NCBI RefSeq assembly: GCF_040054535.1
Contig: NC_090785.1
Coordinates: 14,453,501 to 14,517,500 of the forward strand
Source: Antennarius striatus
Taxonomy: Eukaryota; Chordata; Actinopteri; Lophiiformes; Antennariidae
Direction of reading: 5' to 3'
Length of the DNA stretch: 64,000 bases
The translations under genes were made by a program, and so were the position numbers. Under the pieces are notes generated by a model. It was not told the DNA's origin. It did no database searches and worked only from the letters and a program-made list of their open reading frames with translations. Below are positions 1 to 22,877 of this stretch, in pieces (the stretch's first letter is position 1; each line of letters begins with the position of its first letter).

Positions 1-3000
1 AATTCATTTAGGACTCCCTGAGTAGCGCCTTGTAGGTTGATTTTGTTTCATTAGAATTAATCAGAAGACAATAGGATGAATGTAAAAAGCCTCACACCAC
101 AGAAGCCAATGAAAACCTGGTAAAGTTATTGTGTTGAACATGTTAGCAAACGGACTCAAAATACTCTTACACTCTCTGTTAAGATGTTACAAGCGTCACT
201 CTTTTCACTAGCAACTAACTAACCCACCTGTGTCCACTGGTTGCATGAAGACAACATGTCTCAGGGGAAAACCTGTACATTATTGATCATACAAATACAC
301 TAATCCTTCCAGTCTCAGTGAAGTAATCCATGAGTGTTGATGAAATGTACACCAGTTTTTTTTTAGAGAAATCTGTTTTCATTACTTCTCTTTAAAAAAA
401 TACGTATACTGCTGAGTATTTTATTCATTAGGCCCGATCAGAACTCACGGTATAATTGATTAGCTGAACATTATTTTATCTAAATGTCATCTACAGTACA
501 AACTGCAGATACATATTAATGACTACATAAATGTAAGCATTAATCGTGGACAGTTACTCTATTGCTAGCCATTACGTAGTTGATCTGTGGCACAGTAGTG
601 CTCCTCTGAGGTCTCCACAGCTTTTCATTCTGTCATGCAAGTCTTCTGTATGTCTCTCAGGTCTTCTGGCTTTCATTAATAAATAAAAATTACAGAATCA
701 TGTCTCCGCTGATGGTGCTGCAGTGAACCCGGCAAGGTTACTCACAGAGGAGTTGTTCTCAAGCTTAAGGCAAAGGAAGAAATTACAGGTTTTACAGCAA
801 AACATTACTGTTTAATAAACTGCCTGAAACAGTGAAAGCTTGGCACTGGAATACTGCATTTTGGGACAAGAACTTTAATGAAAGTTAATATAAACTCCAT
901 GAAAGTAAATGAAAATTTAAATGCAGATGTTTATGCTACCTCATTTCACCTGACCTTGGCTATCTGCATAATTTTCTAAACTTGAACTTGTCAATATTTA
1001 AAAATTAAAAGTCAGTCAAATGATAGATGTGAAAAGGAAATACAGAATTATCAAACAACTGTGGTTTACCTCAGCTATAAATACCGTGATTCACTGTCTT
1101 CCAAATGCATAATCAATGTAGAGAATTTTGTCACTTGTATTTTGCATCCTAATGCATGTTAAATTAATTTAAATTCAAATATTTTAAGTATTTGTATTTC
1201 TCAAAAAATACTTGTTTAATAATTCATTTGATATATTTTTCCTTTTACATAACATGACCTGCAACAATGGCAACGCTATCAGTTTAAGAAGCAGTTTAAA
1301 ATGTTCCTGGTGATCAGTATCTGGAGGAAAGACGCTGCTTTAGAGCACATTTTTCCTCAGATAAAGGTGATGAGATCTGGTTTAATAAGGAAAGTTTAAT
1401 GAGAGACTTTTCGACAAGCACTAGCTGTCAGCCCGATGGCAGGACATTTAAAGATTTCCAACGGATTACTTTCTCACTCCAGTCACATCACAATGACATT
1501 TTACATGTTGATTGTTTTAACTAACGCTGCCTCTGAATCAGAATGAAATATTTCAATGTTTCATCGGGATCAAATAGTTGTAGAACGTCATTAGATGATA
1601 ATGTTAAGTATAAAAGCAAGAGAATCATTTTCATGATACCTGAATTTCATGATCATTACAGTAAAATAATTCACATTATCATAAAACAGAATAATCTTTG
1701 GTGTATGAGAACAAGACCAGTGGCTGCTGATAGTATGCGCTACCCTCAGGTCAAAAATTAAACTGGCTTGAAACTATTAAATCATCTGATAATTCATGAT
1801 CAAGCAATTATGGAATAATTTTGACAGGCTCAATAGCAATGATGCCCTGACTATCAATGTCAGAAAAAAACAAACACACACACATGCTCACACCTTAAAT
1901 AAACACAAAAAAAAGAAAATCTTTTTCATAATAAAAAGGCCACTCAACGTCACCAGTTCTGTCTAGCATTAAAAGAAAATCAATTTGGTTTACAGAAAGC
2001 GTTCCACCCAACCCTGACTCAGTATGTGGGCAAAAAGGAGGAGAAACCAGAACACCAGCACAGAGTGAAAAGAAAGGCATTGAGTCAGCTCTCCCATCTT
2101 GATAAGGACAGTGAAGACCGACACCCGCAGTGAGTTTGAATTAATCATTGTCCATGGAAAACGGAGACTGGCTTCAATTTACAGGAGATTTATAGGTAGG
2201 AAATCAAAATCTAAAGTATATCAATTAGCCAAGGTTACGCCTTCTCAATTCAATGTGAAGAAACAATAGCTCTTTACAAGGTAATTTATGGGGTACCGAG
2301 GTCTAAAGCAATTTACAGTAATATGTGTTCTATTAACTATGAATCATTCATTCATTCATTCATTCATTTTCTCAACCCGCTTCAACCGTTTGCGCAGGTC
2401 GTTGGGAGCTGGAGCCTATCCCAGCTTGTCTTAAGGTGTGAGGCAGGGAAACTCCAGGCGCGACGCCAGTGCACCGCTGAGCTACACACAGACAGACACA
2501 CACACACACACACTCATAAGTTGGGACCAGCCAGTTAACCTGAAGCGCATGTTTTTGGAGGTGGGAGGAAGCTGGAGAACCCGGAGAGGACCCACGCAGA
2601 CACAAGGAGAACATGAAAACTCCGCACAGAGTGGGACTCGAACCCGAAACCACCTTGCTGTGTGGCAACTGCTCTACCCACTGCGCCACCGTGCCGCCAG
2701 ATCAATTTAACTCATATATGACTCCTTATGATGACAAATGAAAGTCTCATTTAATTTTCTCCTTGTTAGAAAAATGTTAGAGAAACGATGAATTTCTAGA
2801 CCATTTTTCTTAAACCGTAGAGCCATCATCTTCCAAAAGCTTGTTGAAGTCTTGAACCTCGTCCCACCATTCAACTCCCCAGGGTAAAATATATGGGTGC
2901 CTATTCTTCCTACAAAACTCCATCATCTGGCAAGCAAAGTCTCTAAATCTTGTTATAAGCTCAGAGAGGATAGAGTGGTACACCATTTACAAAAGCTGCA

Positions 3001-4700
3001 TTGATGCCTGGGGAATGTTAGAAGAATTATTCCTCCTCTTTTCAATGCCAAACAAACAGTTACCACAAAACTGGTTTTAATTGTGATGGGCTTCAAAGCT
3101 GAGTTGTCTGAAATGAGGCAGCAGATAAAGACACGACCCAGACAGCGGCTTTAACCTAGAGATCAACACAACTTCCTTTTTCCACAAAAACAAACAATGG
3201 CAAATGAACTTTGGGTAAAACTAATAGCCCACGGCAACTTGTCATATGTACACATAATAAGCTAAAAAAAATATGCGTAGGAAATGTATGTGCCTAACTT
3301 TTCCAGTGCTGAATTATCTGCCTCTCAAAGTCATTGTGCTTGGTGCTGGGATGAAAAGCGTGGCAAACATGCTTAGGCTTAGCCCTTAGTCACAGGCCTT
3401 GTGAGGGTTACTCTGAATAGTGGAACTCTTCAATGCCACTTTATTATATTCTGACAATGGAGAAATGACTTCCTAGAAGAGAAAGCAGGAACATTTTTCA
3501 TATGTGATCAATAGTCCACGTAGAAACGCGTGACAAAATTTTACATTTTAACTTCAAGTTCATTGGGACACTCATAATTTATGGCTTGACAATGCTGCCC
3601 TTCAGTGGCAGTCGAATAGAATCACTTTTTCCTGCAGCTGAGTTGGAAGAGTGAAAGATTGTGGTGAGGAGAAATGGGCTGTGATATAGACGCAGAAAGA
3701 CGAATGAATAAGTGAATGAAGAAAAAATAAAGAGAAAATGTCATGGGCAATCCTCATGGGCTCTACCCTTCTTAAAGTAATTATCTACCAGCTCTGAAAC
3801 CATGTCTCAGTGGTGAAATCCCCATATGCTGATTTCTAAGAGTCGTTCTTCTCAATAAGCTTCTTCCACAACATCAAGTAAAAAATTACTCAGTGTCTGT
3901 CAGGGTGACCTCAGAATGTAAACTTTTGTGTCTCTCTGTAGGTCAAGTGCACTCAAATTTTACATTTTATCCTTGAGAAATATAGACAGATGTTTCATGG
4001 CACTTGCTGGAAAACTGATCCAGCCCGGTTATCCATCAGGCCCACTCATGGTGCTTATCATCTCCAGGCTCAAGGCAGCCTAATCTACAGACTACCTCTG
4101 GCTCTTTGCTTCATAGATCAAAGTGCCTACATCTGAAAAGAAAAAGAGTCTGATTCGGATGTTGAAAATGTCAAAAACCGCAGTGCCACATTCAATCTTG
4201 TTAAAGCATTGTCTTTAGCAGGCTTTATGGTAACATAAATTTCAAACTATTTCCCAAATTCAGCAGAGTGACATGTGTTTAGAATAACTGATACCATTGT
4301 AAATAGAGCAGCGCTGACCTCGCTGTGACATTGGATCTTATCCATGCATGCTATCGTAATGTTCAGGTCGACAAGGTCCAGATGTAATTAAACATAATTG
4401 TGTAATGTGTCGTTTAAGCGCAGTTTACCAAACCTTTTTTGTCTTCTCTGATGTGATGAAAACATCCCCCACTTTTCTTTCGTCAATAACAATGCTGGGC
4501 AATATTTACCAGGGTTTCAAGTCAATTCTTGACTCACGACCACCACTCCATGCGCCACCCACATCACAAAACAAAATGCCAAACAAGATACGCCACTAAA
4601 AAGGAGCTTGTCCATAACCATAAACACATAAAACACATCCATAAACAACATACATTGCATAAGTAACTTCTCATTAACAATCTGAACAATCAGTCTGAAG
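1..4700. other. Upstream flank of eda, no gene seen
   Basis: I find no coding exon here on either strand. Open frames are short, lack splice context and resemble nothing known to me. The stretch is AT-rich and holds a (CATT)n tract and a tRNA-type SINE at about 2344-2698. The rest is presumably intergenic DNA that may carry distal eda control elements, but I can point to no specific site. Confidence 0.5.
2344..2698 (-). repeat. tRNA-derived SINE, teleost type
   Basis: Read on the minus strand, the element opens with a tRNA-like head. An A-box-like stretch (GTGGCGCAGTGGGTAGAGC) is followed by a B box (GGTTCGAGTCC, reverse complement of about 2636-2646). The body is the familiar teleost repeat ending in GGATAGGCTCCAGC-like sequence, and the tail is (GAAT)n, seen on the plus strand as an ATTC run at 2344-2369. 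A short CA tract sits inside at about 2497-2512. The same family recurs as fragments at 25124-25353 and about 31921-31990. It is an old, non-coding retroposed copy; the short open frames across it are not genes. Confidence 0.75.
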
Positions 4701-4799
4701 GAGGAGTTGCAGCTGCTCCGTTTGTCCTGGAAGCGTCGCTCTACTCCAGCACCTGGCAAGTCAAGGCACGCAACCTCTGCCCCCGTTTGTCGCGGTGCG

Positions 4800-4991
4800 T
4801 AATTGTCATCTACCAATCAGAGAAGAGATGGGCGGGTCTCCATTGTTGCTACAGATACTCGAAGGAGTTTGCACCGACCTGCTGCAGCTGCACCTATGAG
4901 TCTTCACGCCAATGAATAGCCGCGTCCTGCGCGAAACAACCGAGACGATTATGCCGAGATAAAGAGCATCTGCATCGCACGTTCTCCGATA
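4800..4991 (+). promoter_or_regulatory. eda: Proximal promoter and 5' UTR of eda
   Basis: The ~190 bases before the eda start are more GC-rich than their surroundings. They hold CCAAT boxes (about 4812-4818 and 4909-4913) and a GC box GGGCGGG (4830-4836), with no TATA box at a useful distance. This fits a CCAAT/Sp1-type promoter. The transcription start is not visible from sequence. Confidence 0.45.
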
Positions 4992-16412
<11,421 letters not shown>

Positions 16413-17583
16413 ATACTACATGACACCGTAGTATCTACTACTTTAGCAATGAGTAATTGCTAAAAATGGTCAGGACTTTAGAAAACAACTTCTGGCCTGA
16501 ATTGTGCCCCTTGAGCACGAATAACCAACCCTGGGTTAATAAAGTTGAGGAAGCCCCTCAGAAGGACTTTTATACCTAGTCACAGCTCTGTATTTAATAG
16601 GACATAATTATCGTCCCCTTCCTCACATGATTCTGAATCACAAGATCAGCCTTGATGAGCCAAAATATCCTCAACCAAAAGTTCCTATTTATAGCTGGCA
16701 TTTTGTGTCAACATGAACGGCACCACTTTTAAAACCAGGAAGGACACTGAGCTGATACATGCCTAGTAGTCACATGTTAAGGGCTGTTGATTGATCATCT
16801 TGTATCTCCAATAAAAACCAGCAACTAAAAATGTTGTAGACCGTATAGTTAGCCTTTTTTAATCTGTTTAATTACATTAACAGTTATAAGTGGGTTAACA
16901 AGGGGCTGAAACCTCCATAAGGCCCTATGTTATTAAAAAAATGATTAAAAGATCATATAAATGTTCAAAGTATATAAAGGTATCTGAAAGAAACATCAAT
17001 TAAAACTGGAGTTATAGGGTATTCACTGAATAACAGCACAATATATTTTGCACACATTTGCACTACGGCATCCCTGCAGAATATAAGTCATATGTTTAGT
17101 TACAGTGCTATTGTTAATTTACCGTATGAATGAACCTGTGTGGAAAAGATAGTTGTTTATATGTCTATGTACATATTGTATATAAAATGAGATATACTTT
17201 TGTAAATGAAGTTGATTGATTAAAATGTTTCTTTTTATGTATAAGCCCACGTGTTGGTTTTTTGTTTTGTGTCCCAGGTGGTTTTGATTTGAAAAACTTT
17301 CAGATACGTTGGCAAGAGTACTGACAGGAACAGACGATGATATTGATCAAGGCCTTTGTCTTTATTAAAATGTGGATTTTACTTTGAGTTTAGGTTTCAA
17401 AACACTGCACATTTGACTGTAATCTTAATGCAATCCAAACAACTTCAATTTTGAGAGGCAGTCAGGACATAGTTCCTCATTTAGAAGATCATTTTGAAAC
17501 TGAACATTTTTAGGGTTTCCGGGGGTTAACTGACCTCACCCATTTGAGTAACTTGAGGACCTGCAGGCTGTCTCAATGACACA
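16413..17583. promoter_or_regulatory. eda 3' UTR and eda-tnfsf13b intergenic segment
   Basis: There is no coding exon between the eda stop and the next gene. The left part is probably eda 3' UTR, with an AATAAA at 16810-16815. In stickleback a Wnt-responsive enhancer in the eda-tnfsf13b interval has been linked to plate loss. Here a TCF/LEF-like site (GATCAAGG, reverse CCTTGATC) lies at 17345-17352. Enhancer function in this species is inference. Confidence 0.4.
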
Positions 17584-19756
17584 ATGCTTTACAGTGTTTT
17601 ATTATTATTAACAGCATTTATGTTTTGTCTTAGTCTTTTCCTGGTGCACAGAGTCAGTGTTTTAGAGAATGATTTTCGCAAACTCCAAGGGGACATAATT
17701 CTACAATTAAATCAGCAAAGATTGGTGCAAGTCAATGGGAGAATGGCCAAAATACCGAAAACAAAGAAGGTATGTCACTGATTATGTTGGATGGAGTCAT
17801 TTTGGGAAATTCACTGCTGAGACTCATGACATTAGAGTGCATTCAGATACCTCTTTAATAATAAATTCATCCTGATGGCTGTTTTCTCTTAGGATAGAGA
17901 ACCAATCGCTTTGCAACAGGATTATCAGACGCCTCTAAAGAGTTCTAGGAAAGTGAAACGGGAACGGAGCTGCTGCAGAGGTTGGTTGGTGCCGTGGAAT
18001 GAAAATGTGTTATAACTGGTTTTATCTGCTAGTGAGACCATATGCTGTATGATAAGTTAATAAAAAATAAAAGTTTTGTTTGTTTCCATTTCTTGCTAGC
18101 TCCAACATCATTCTTGCAGTTAACAGCTGACACCAACAAACAGTCAGATATAAGAGGTAAAAATAAAGTCAAGCTTTTGTTTTAAGCGTTCCCATCATAT
18201 TATTTTGATTAAATGAATCTTTTCCCATAGGAAATATAGCAGTGATCCCATGGACCGTTTCAGCAAAGCAAGGAAGAGCAATTTCACAAAAAGAAAACAG
18301 AATTGTTGTCCAAGACGATGGTTATTACGTGGTGTTTGGACAAGTATTGTTTCACCACTATTCAAGCGTAACTAAGTGGATGTTACATCTGATTTCTTTC
18401 AGAGATTACGCTAATGTTCTGCTTCATTTATAGATTTTATTTAAAAGCCCTAACATAGTTATGGGCCATGTCATTCGGAGCTGGGGGTCCAATAATTCAC
18501 AAACAACAGAGCTCTTGCGCTGTCTGCAAGAGATGCCTGATGACACTCCTGCCAATACATGCTACACTGCAGGTCAGTAAAAATGTCCTCAAAGAGAGTT
18601 CAATGAAGTTTTACAGATGCTTTGTAGGGACAATGAAGGTGTGCATCACACAACTTTAGCCTGTTTACTTATTATTAGATTGTTAGTCATGACATCAGTG
18701 ACTTTCATGTCAGTTTGCTTTCCAATGATATATGCTACATCCTGCTGACACCAGTGAAAATTGATTTCTTCCAGTTTTGGGAACATGTGTCATTCTCAAA
18801 CACACATATTCTCTTTTACTTTAGTTTATGTGCAGATGAAATAAAGGAAATGATTTAGACAGAATTCTCTCAGCTGTAAGCTAAGGTAAATGGCTGCTGG
18901 TTCAAACTTCTCAGTGAACAGGCACATTCTGATACACTGAGCTATCACAAGCAGAAAACACAACACTACAAACACATGGGCATTTGTTCTCAGGGGACAA
19001 AAAAAACCTTTTTGGGACTTTTTTTTTCTATATAGAAATGAAATTATTAAGGAACTACAAGTAAATGAAAGGAATTTTGTTCTTATCAGTGAAGTTATAC
19101 TGTAATTGCTGTGGTTGATGCTCATGGTGCTGTGAAAACCCACGGTCAAGTACTGCATTTAGCAACAAGAAGTAAAGCGAGAGGGGAAAAGTGGCAGAAA
19201 ATATGTGAGGGCAGGGCTGAGCTCCAGGCCAATGTGGAATATTTTGAACAAAGCATATATTTGTGTTTAGTTACTGAGACGTCAAGCTTCTCCTTTAACC
19301 ATAACATCCCTTCCATCATGTATCTCCCAACAAGTCTGTAGCGACTTGGTTTGAGGACTGGAGATAGCCAATTAAGACCAGAATGGACCAGTGTACGGAG
19401 CGTGGACTGTTGCTTGGAAATGTGCCATTTCACCTCCTAGGCACTGTCAAGATGCTCTTGAGCACAACCAGGCTTCCCTTCACTTTATCAATCTACATTC
19501 TTTCTGTTGCATCTGTATAGGCCCGTTGTGCATTCATGCCAATGAAACATAAGCTTTTCATTGTGGACTTAACAGGAGATCGTGTCACTTATTTGTCTGT
19601 AATGTGTCGCCCATCTTCTCGTATGCATCCCCTTTCACAGGTATTGTGCGGCTGCATCAGGATGATGAGTTAGAACTGGTCATACCCTACAGGCCACAAG
19701 CCCTCATCTCCATGGAAGCTGACTCAACCTTTTTTGGCATCATACAGCTGTATTGA
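17584..19756 (+). CDS. tnfsf13b: BAFF-type TNF ligand (tnfsf13b or its fish paralogue BALM)
   Basis: Exons: 17584-17769, 17893-17980, 18100-18156, 18231-18343, 18434-18572, 19641-19756; 699 nt, 232 residues, all junctions in frame with GT-AG sites. It is a type II membrane protein with almost no cytosolic tail: the hydrophobic helix starts at about residue 4. A stalk follows, then a basic processing site RKVKR before ERSCCR, then a TNF homology domain. Matches to human BAFF include KENRIVV (KENKILV), VFGQILF (IYGQVLY), MGHVIR (MGHLIQ), the LLRCLQEMPD...NTCYTAG segment and the STFFGIIQLY end. BAFF ligands support B-cell survival through BAFF-R, TACI and BCMA. Position next to eda matches stickleback, where the gene is called TNFSF13B. 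Because mammalian BAFF lies elsewhere (human chr 13), this could be the fish-specific BALM paralogue. An extra upstream exon lengthening the N-terminus cannot be excluded. The 3' UTR starts inside a dispersed repeat. Confidence 0.88.
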
Positions 19757-19766
19757 AATAACAAAG

Positions 19767-20152
19767 AACTAGAACCAAAGCAGTCAGAGACTGCAACATC
19801 CCGCGACACTCCTGAACTCAAAATTTTACCCTGACCTACTTTCATAGATCAAAGCACCGGCTTTGATATACGGTCTTACTCACACTGGCCTTCTCCCTTG
19901 TCTCTCTATCTTATCCGGTTCCTGAGTGTACATTAGTTGAAATTTGACCATAACCTATTTTTCTCAATGTTATCATCTCATTTCATCCCCTTTGCCGCCC
20001 AAGTAATATGCTTTCTGGTTCATTTTTCTATCTGCAACAGTAGCAAAGATATTTGGTGGACTAAATAACGGACAAACGAACGGACAGGTGAACGGCCGAA
20101 AACACGAACACTGACAATCACAATGCATCACCGCTTTGAAGCGGAATGTAAT
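19767..20152. repeat. Unclassified ~370-bp dispersed repeat, copy 1
   Basis: This stretch is homologous end to end with 54712-55070. Shared landmarks are AGAGACTGCAACATCCC, CATAGATCAAAGCA, CTTATCCGGTTCCTGAGTG and CACCGCTTTGAAGC. It begins 11 bases after the BAFF-type gene's stop codon and therefore probably forms part of its 3' UTR. No coding capacity and no clear terminal repeats are visible. I cannot assign it to a known family. Confidence 0.8.
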
Positions 20153-20732
20153 GAAGATAACAAGAAGGCAGCTCATTGTTGCAGGATGTGAAGACTGCAG
20201 GCAGCTGTTTGTGTGTGTGCTGATAAGGGACTGAGTGAAAACACACAAAAAATAGAAAACATAACATATTTGAATGAACTGCACATTTAAGTTTTCAATC
20301 CTTATATACACAGTATTTACATCATGAATATATGTCATCTTTCAGGTCATCTTCATGATCCTTTGCCAGACATTGTTTATGTGTGCTATCTTTCCTCAGC
20401 AGGACCTTCACTTTTGCTCTATTTATTTGTTCCTCTCCTTTATTTTGGAAAACCGTACTGTACTTTCCATTTTCCTGAGACTAGGTCAAAAGCAAACAAA
20501 GGTATAAATTTAGTTGGTGACAGACACACAATAGATATAATTTGTATAAGTCATTTTTAATGTTTCTGTATAAGCTGCGAAATTTAACATAGAGTATTTC
20601 TCTGTAAATGAATTTGAGTTTTCTTAAAGTGTTATATCAGAGGCCAAGCCTTTATTATCTAAATATAGTTTCCACAATGCCTATCTGGTGTCGGCAGCTG
20701 TTTTCTGTCACACTTTTTTAATGGAGCATGCC

Positions 20733-20740
20733 TATAAGAG
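20733..20740 (+). promoter_or_regulatory. lrrc32: TATA-like box of the GARP-like gene
   Basis: TATAAGAG lies 70 bases upstream of the first ATG (20803), so transcription would start near 20765 and give a 5' UTR of about 40 bases. The position is right for a TATA element, but the match is partial. Confidence 0.4.
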
Positions 20741-20802
20741 GCTGTGTGTGAACGCGTGAGCTCTGACACCAGCAGTGGTTCAAAAGCAGCAGCATTGGGA
20801 GG

Positions 20803-22877
20803 ATGGTCAGTCATGTGTTCTCTCAACTCCTGCTAGTCTGGTCGCTCATCAGTGACTTACATGTTGGAATGAGACATTATGAGTCAAAGGTATGTTAATA
20901 ACTCATAATTATATGTTTAATACACATATGAAGTTGGTTGGTTTTGATATCTTAAAACTTGCTAACATGGTTTAATTTTGTTTCCATGGTTTGACAATGA
21001 TCTGTCATTTCCAGGAGTCTTCCTGGAAGAATCAAAATCTCTATTTCGTTCCTCTGGCTTTGGATGCAAGGCTTAGAAGACTAGACCTGTCCAATAATTT
21101 CATCAGACAGCTGCACACACTTGCATTGCCATACTTAGAACAGCTGGACCTGAGCTCCAACCAGCTGGATTTCATCTCTGAAGATGCTTTTCAAAACTTG
21201 GCTCGACTTGAGATTTTGAATTTGTCCAGAAATACACTGAACAACAACATTGGCAGTAACACCAAAGCCCTCCGATCCATGAGTACCCTAAAGACTTTGG
21301 ATATTTCAATGAATGGCTTGAGTGATGATATGGTGGAGCAGTACCTCAGAAACAAGCCTTCTCTTAATCACCTTAAGATGACTGGTAATACTTTAAAGGG
21401 GCTTTCACACAAGATGTTTAAGGAAAGTAAAAGTTTGAGGTCCATTGCTATTGATAGCAATGTGATATCCGTGATCGAACAGGGAACATTTGAACCATTG
21501 AGACAATTGGAGATGCTAAACTTGGCTAAAAATAACCTTGCACATATCTGTGATTTTAAATTACATCAAGTCAAATATCTGAACCTCAGTAGGAATTCAA
21601 TCGAGTTCTTTGTTACGCATGAGGATGAACAGTTGTACAGGCTAGAAATTCTCGATCTGAGTCACAACAGACTCCTTTATTTCCCAATTGTTCCAAAAAT
21701 GAACCATTTGAAGTACCTTAATTTACAGAATAATATGGTTGGTGCCTTATATTCAGAGCCTATAATGGTGTCACAGGCCAATGGTCTTTATTCTGAGTTA
21801 ATTAGGGAAAGAATAGTAAAAAAAAATAATTTACATGCAAACTGGAGGCTGATGCCGTTAGTTTATATTGACCTGAGCTATAACCACTTCAAGTCTTTTC
21901 CCTTGGAGACTTTAAGTCTTCTCTCATCTTTAGAAACTCTGAATTTCAGCCACAACTGTCTACAAAGTATCATCTGGAATATTAGAAATAATGAGTCAGA
22001 ACAGCCGAGGAAGCTTTTCTTTACCACTTTGAAGCACCTCGACATGCAAAGCAATGGACTTGTATATATTTCTCCACTATTTCTCAATGCACTCACACAA
22101 GTAGAAACATTAAATCTCCAAGACAATTCTATCCAGCCATGTGACACTATGAGCCATTTGGTAATATCTCACTCAACACAACCAATGGATCACAATAGAT
22201 CCTGTGTTGACTTTGACTTGTTAAAGACACTTAAACACCTCAATCTAAAAGACAACCACATAAAAATGCTATATCCAAACACATTTCAGAAGACCTCTTT
22301 GATTTCTTTGAACTTAGCAAAAAATTCACATATGGTGATGAAAACGGGTGCATTGGAAGGTGTGCAAAACACTCTTGAGTCTTTGATTATAAGTGACATA
22401 AACATGAGAAGCTCTGACCTATCTTTACCCTGCATGCCAGTGTTAACTGAGCTGAATATCTCAAACAATCATCTAGATTTGTTACCCAGGAGTTTAACCT
22501 GTTCTCCTCTGAGAGAACTTGATATAAGAAATAATAATTTTGTGTCTTTAAACCACTGTTTAATCCTGGACTTATCTATTCATCTAAATGTTATTTATAT
22601 TAGTGGAAATATTTTTAACTGTTGTGACAGTAAATGGTTGACAATTCTGCACCCCCATATCCTGCCCAATATAAATGAAACTCTATGTTTCATGGGTGAT
22701 AGAAACATTCTGATGACTGGGTACCTGAATAAAACTTCAGCTGACTGTTTGGCTCGCCCAAAAGAAATTTACGCTGGCCAGATGATCATAATTGTTTTAT
22801 TTGTAAGTGTAATATTAACAGTGTTGGTCATATTCACCAGGAAGGTGTGGTGCAAAGATAAATTGTTTATAGAGTGA
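20803..22877 (+). CDS. lrrc32: GARP/LRRC32-like leucine-rich-repeat receptor
   Basis: Two exons, 20803-20889 and 21015-22877, give 649 residues (human LRRC32 662). The small first exon encodes a signal peptide (MVSHVFSQLLLVWSLISDL). The second encodes about 20 leucine-rich repeats of the LxxLxLSxNxL type, a cysteine-containing C-terminal cap (about NCCDSKW to ADC), one membrane helix (about 620-637) and a short cytosolic tail ending FIE. GARP tethers latent TGF-beta on the cell surface. The stickleback eda haplotype holds GARP in this same place. Cysteines at residues 208 (ICDF) and 344 (NCLQS) lie where human GARP has the two that bond latent TGF-beta, the first displaced by two residues. 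Unlike human GARP, no N-terminal cap cysteines are present before the first repeat. NRROS/LRRC33 is the alternative relative; repeat spacing and synteny favour GARP. Confidence 0.88.

Noticed and set aside
2372-2710. Overlapping open frames of 71-105 residues
   Set aside because: They lie wholly inside a tRNA-type SINE.
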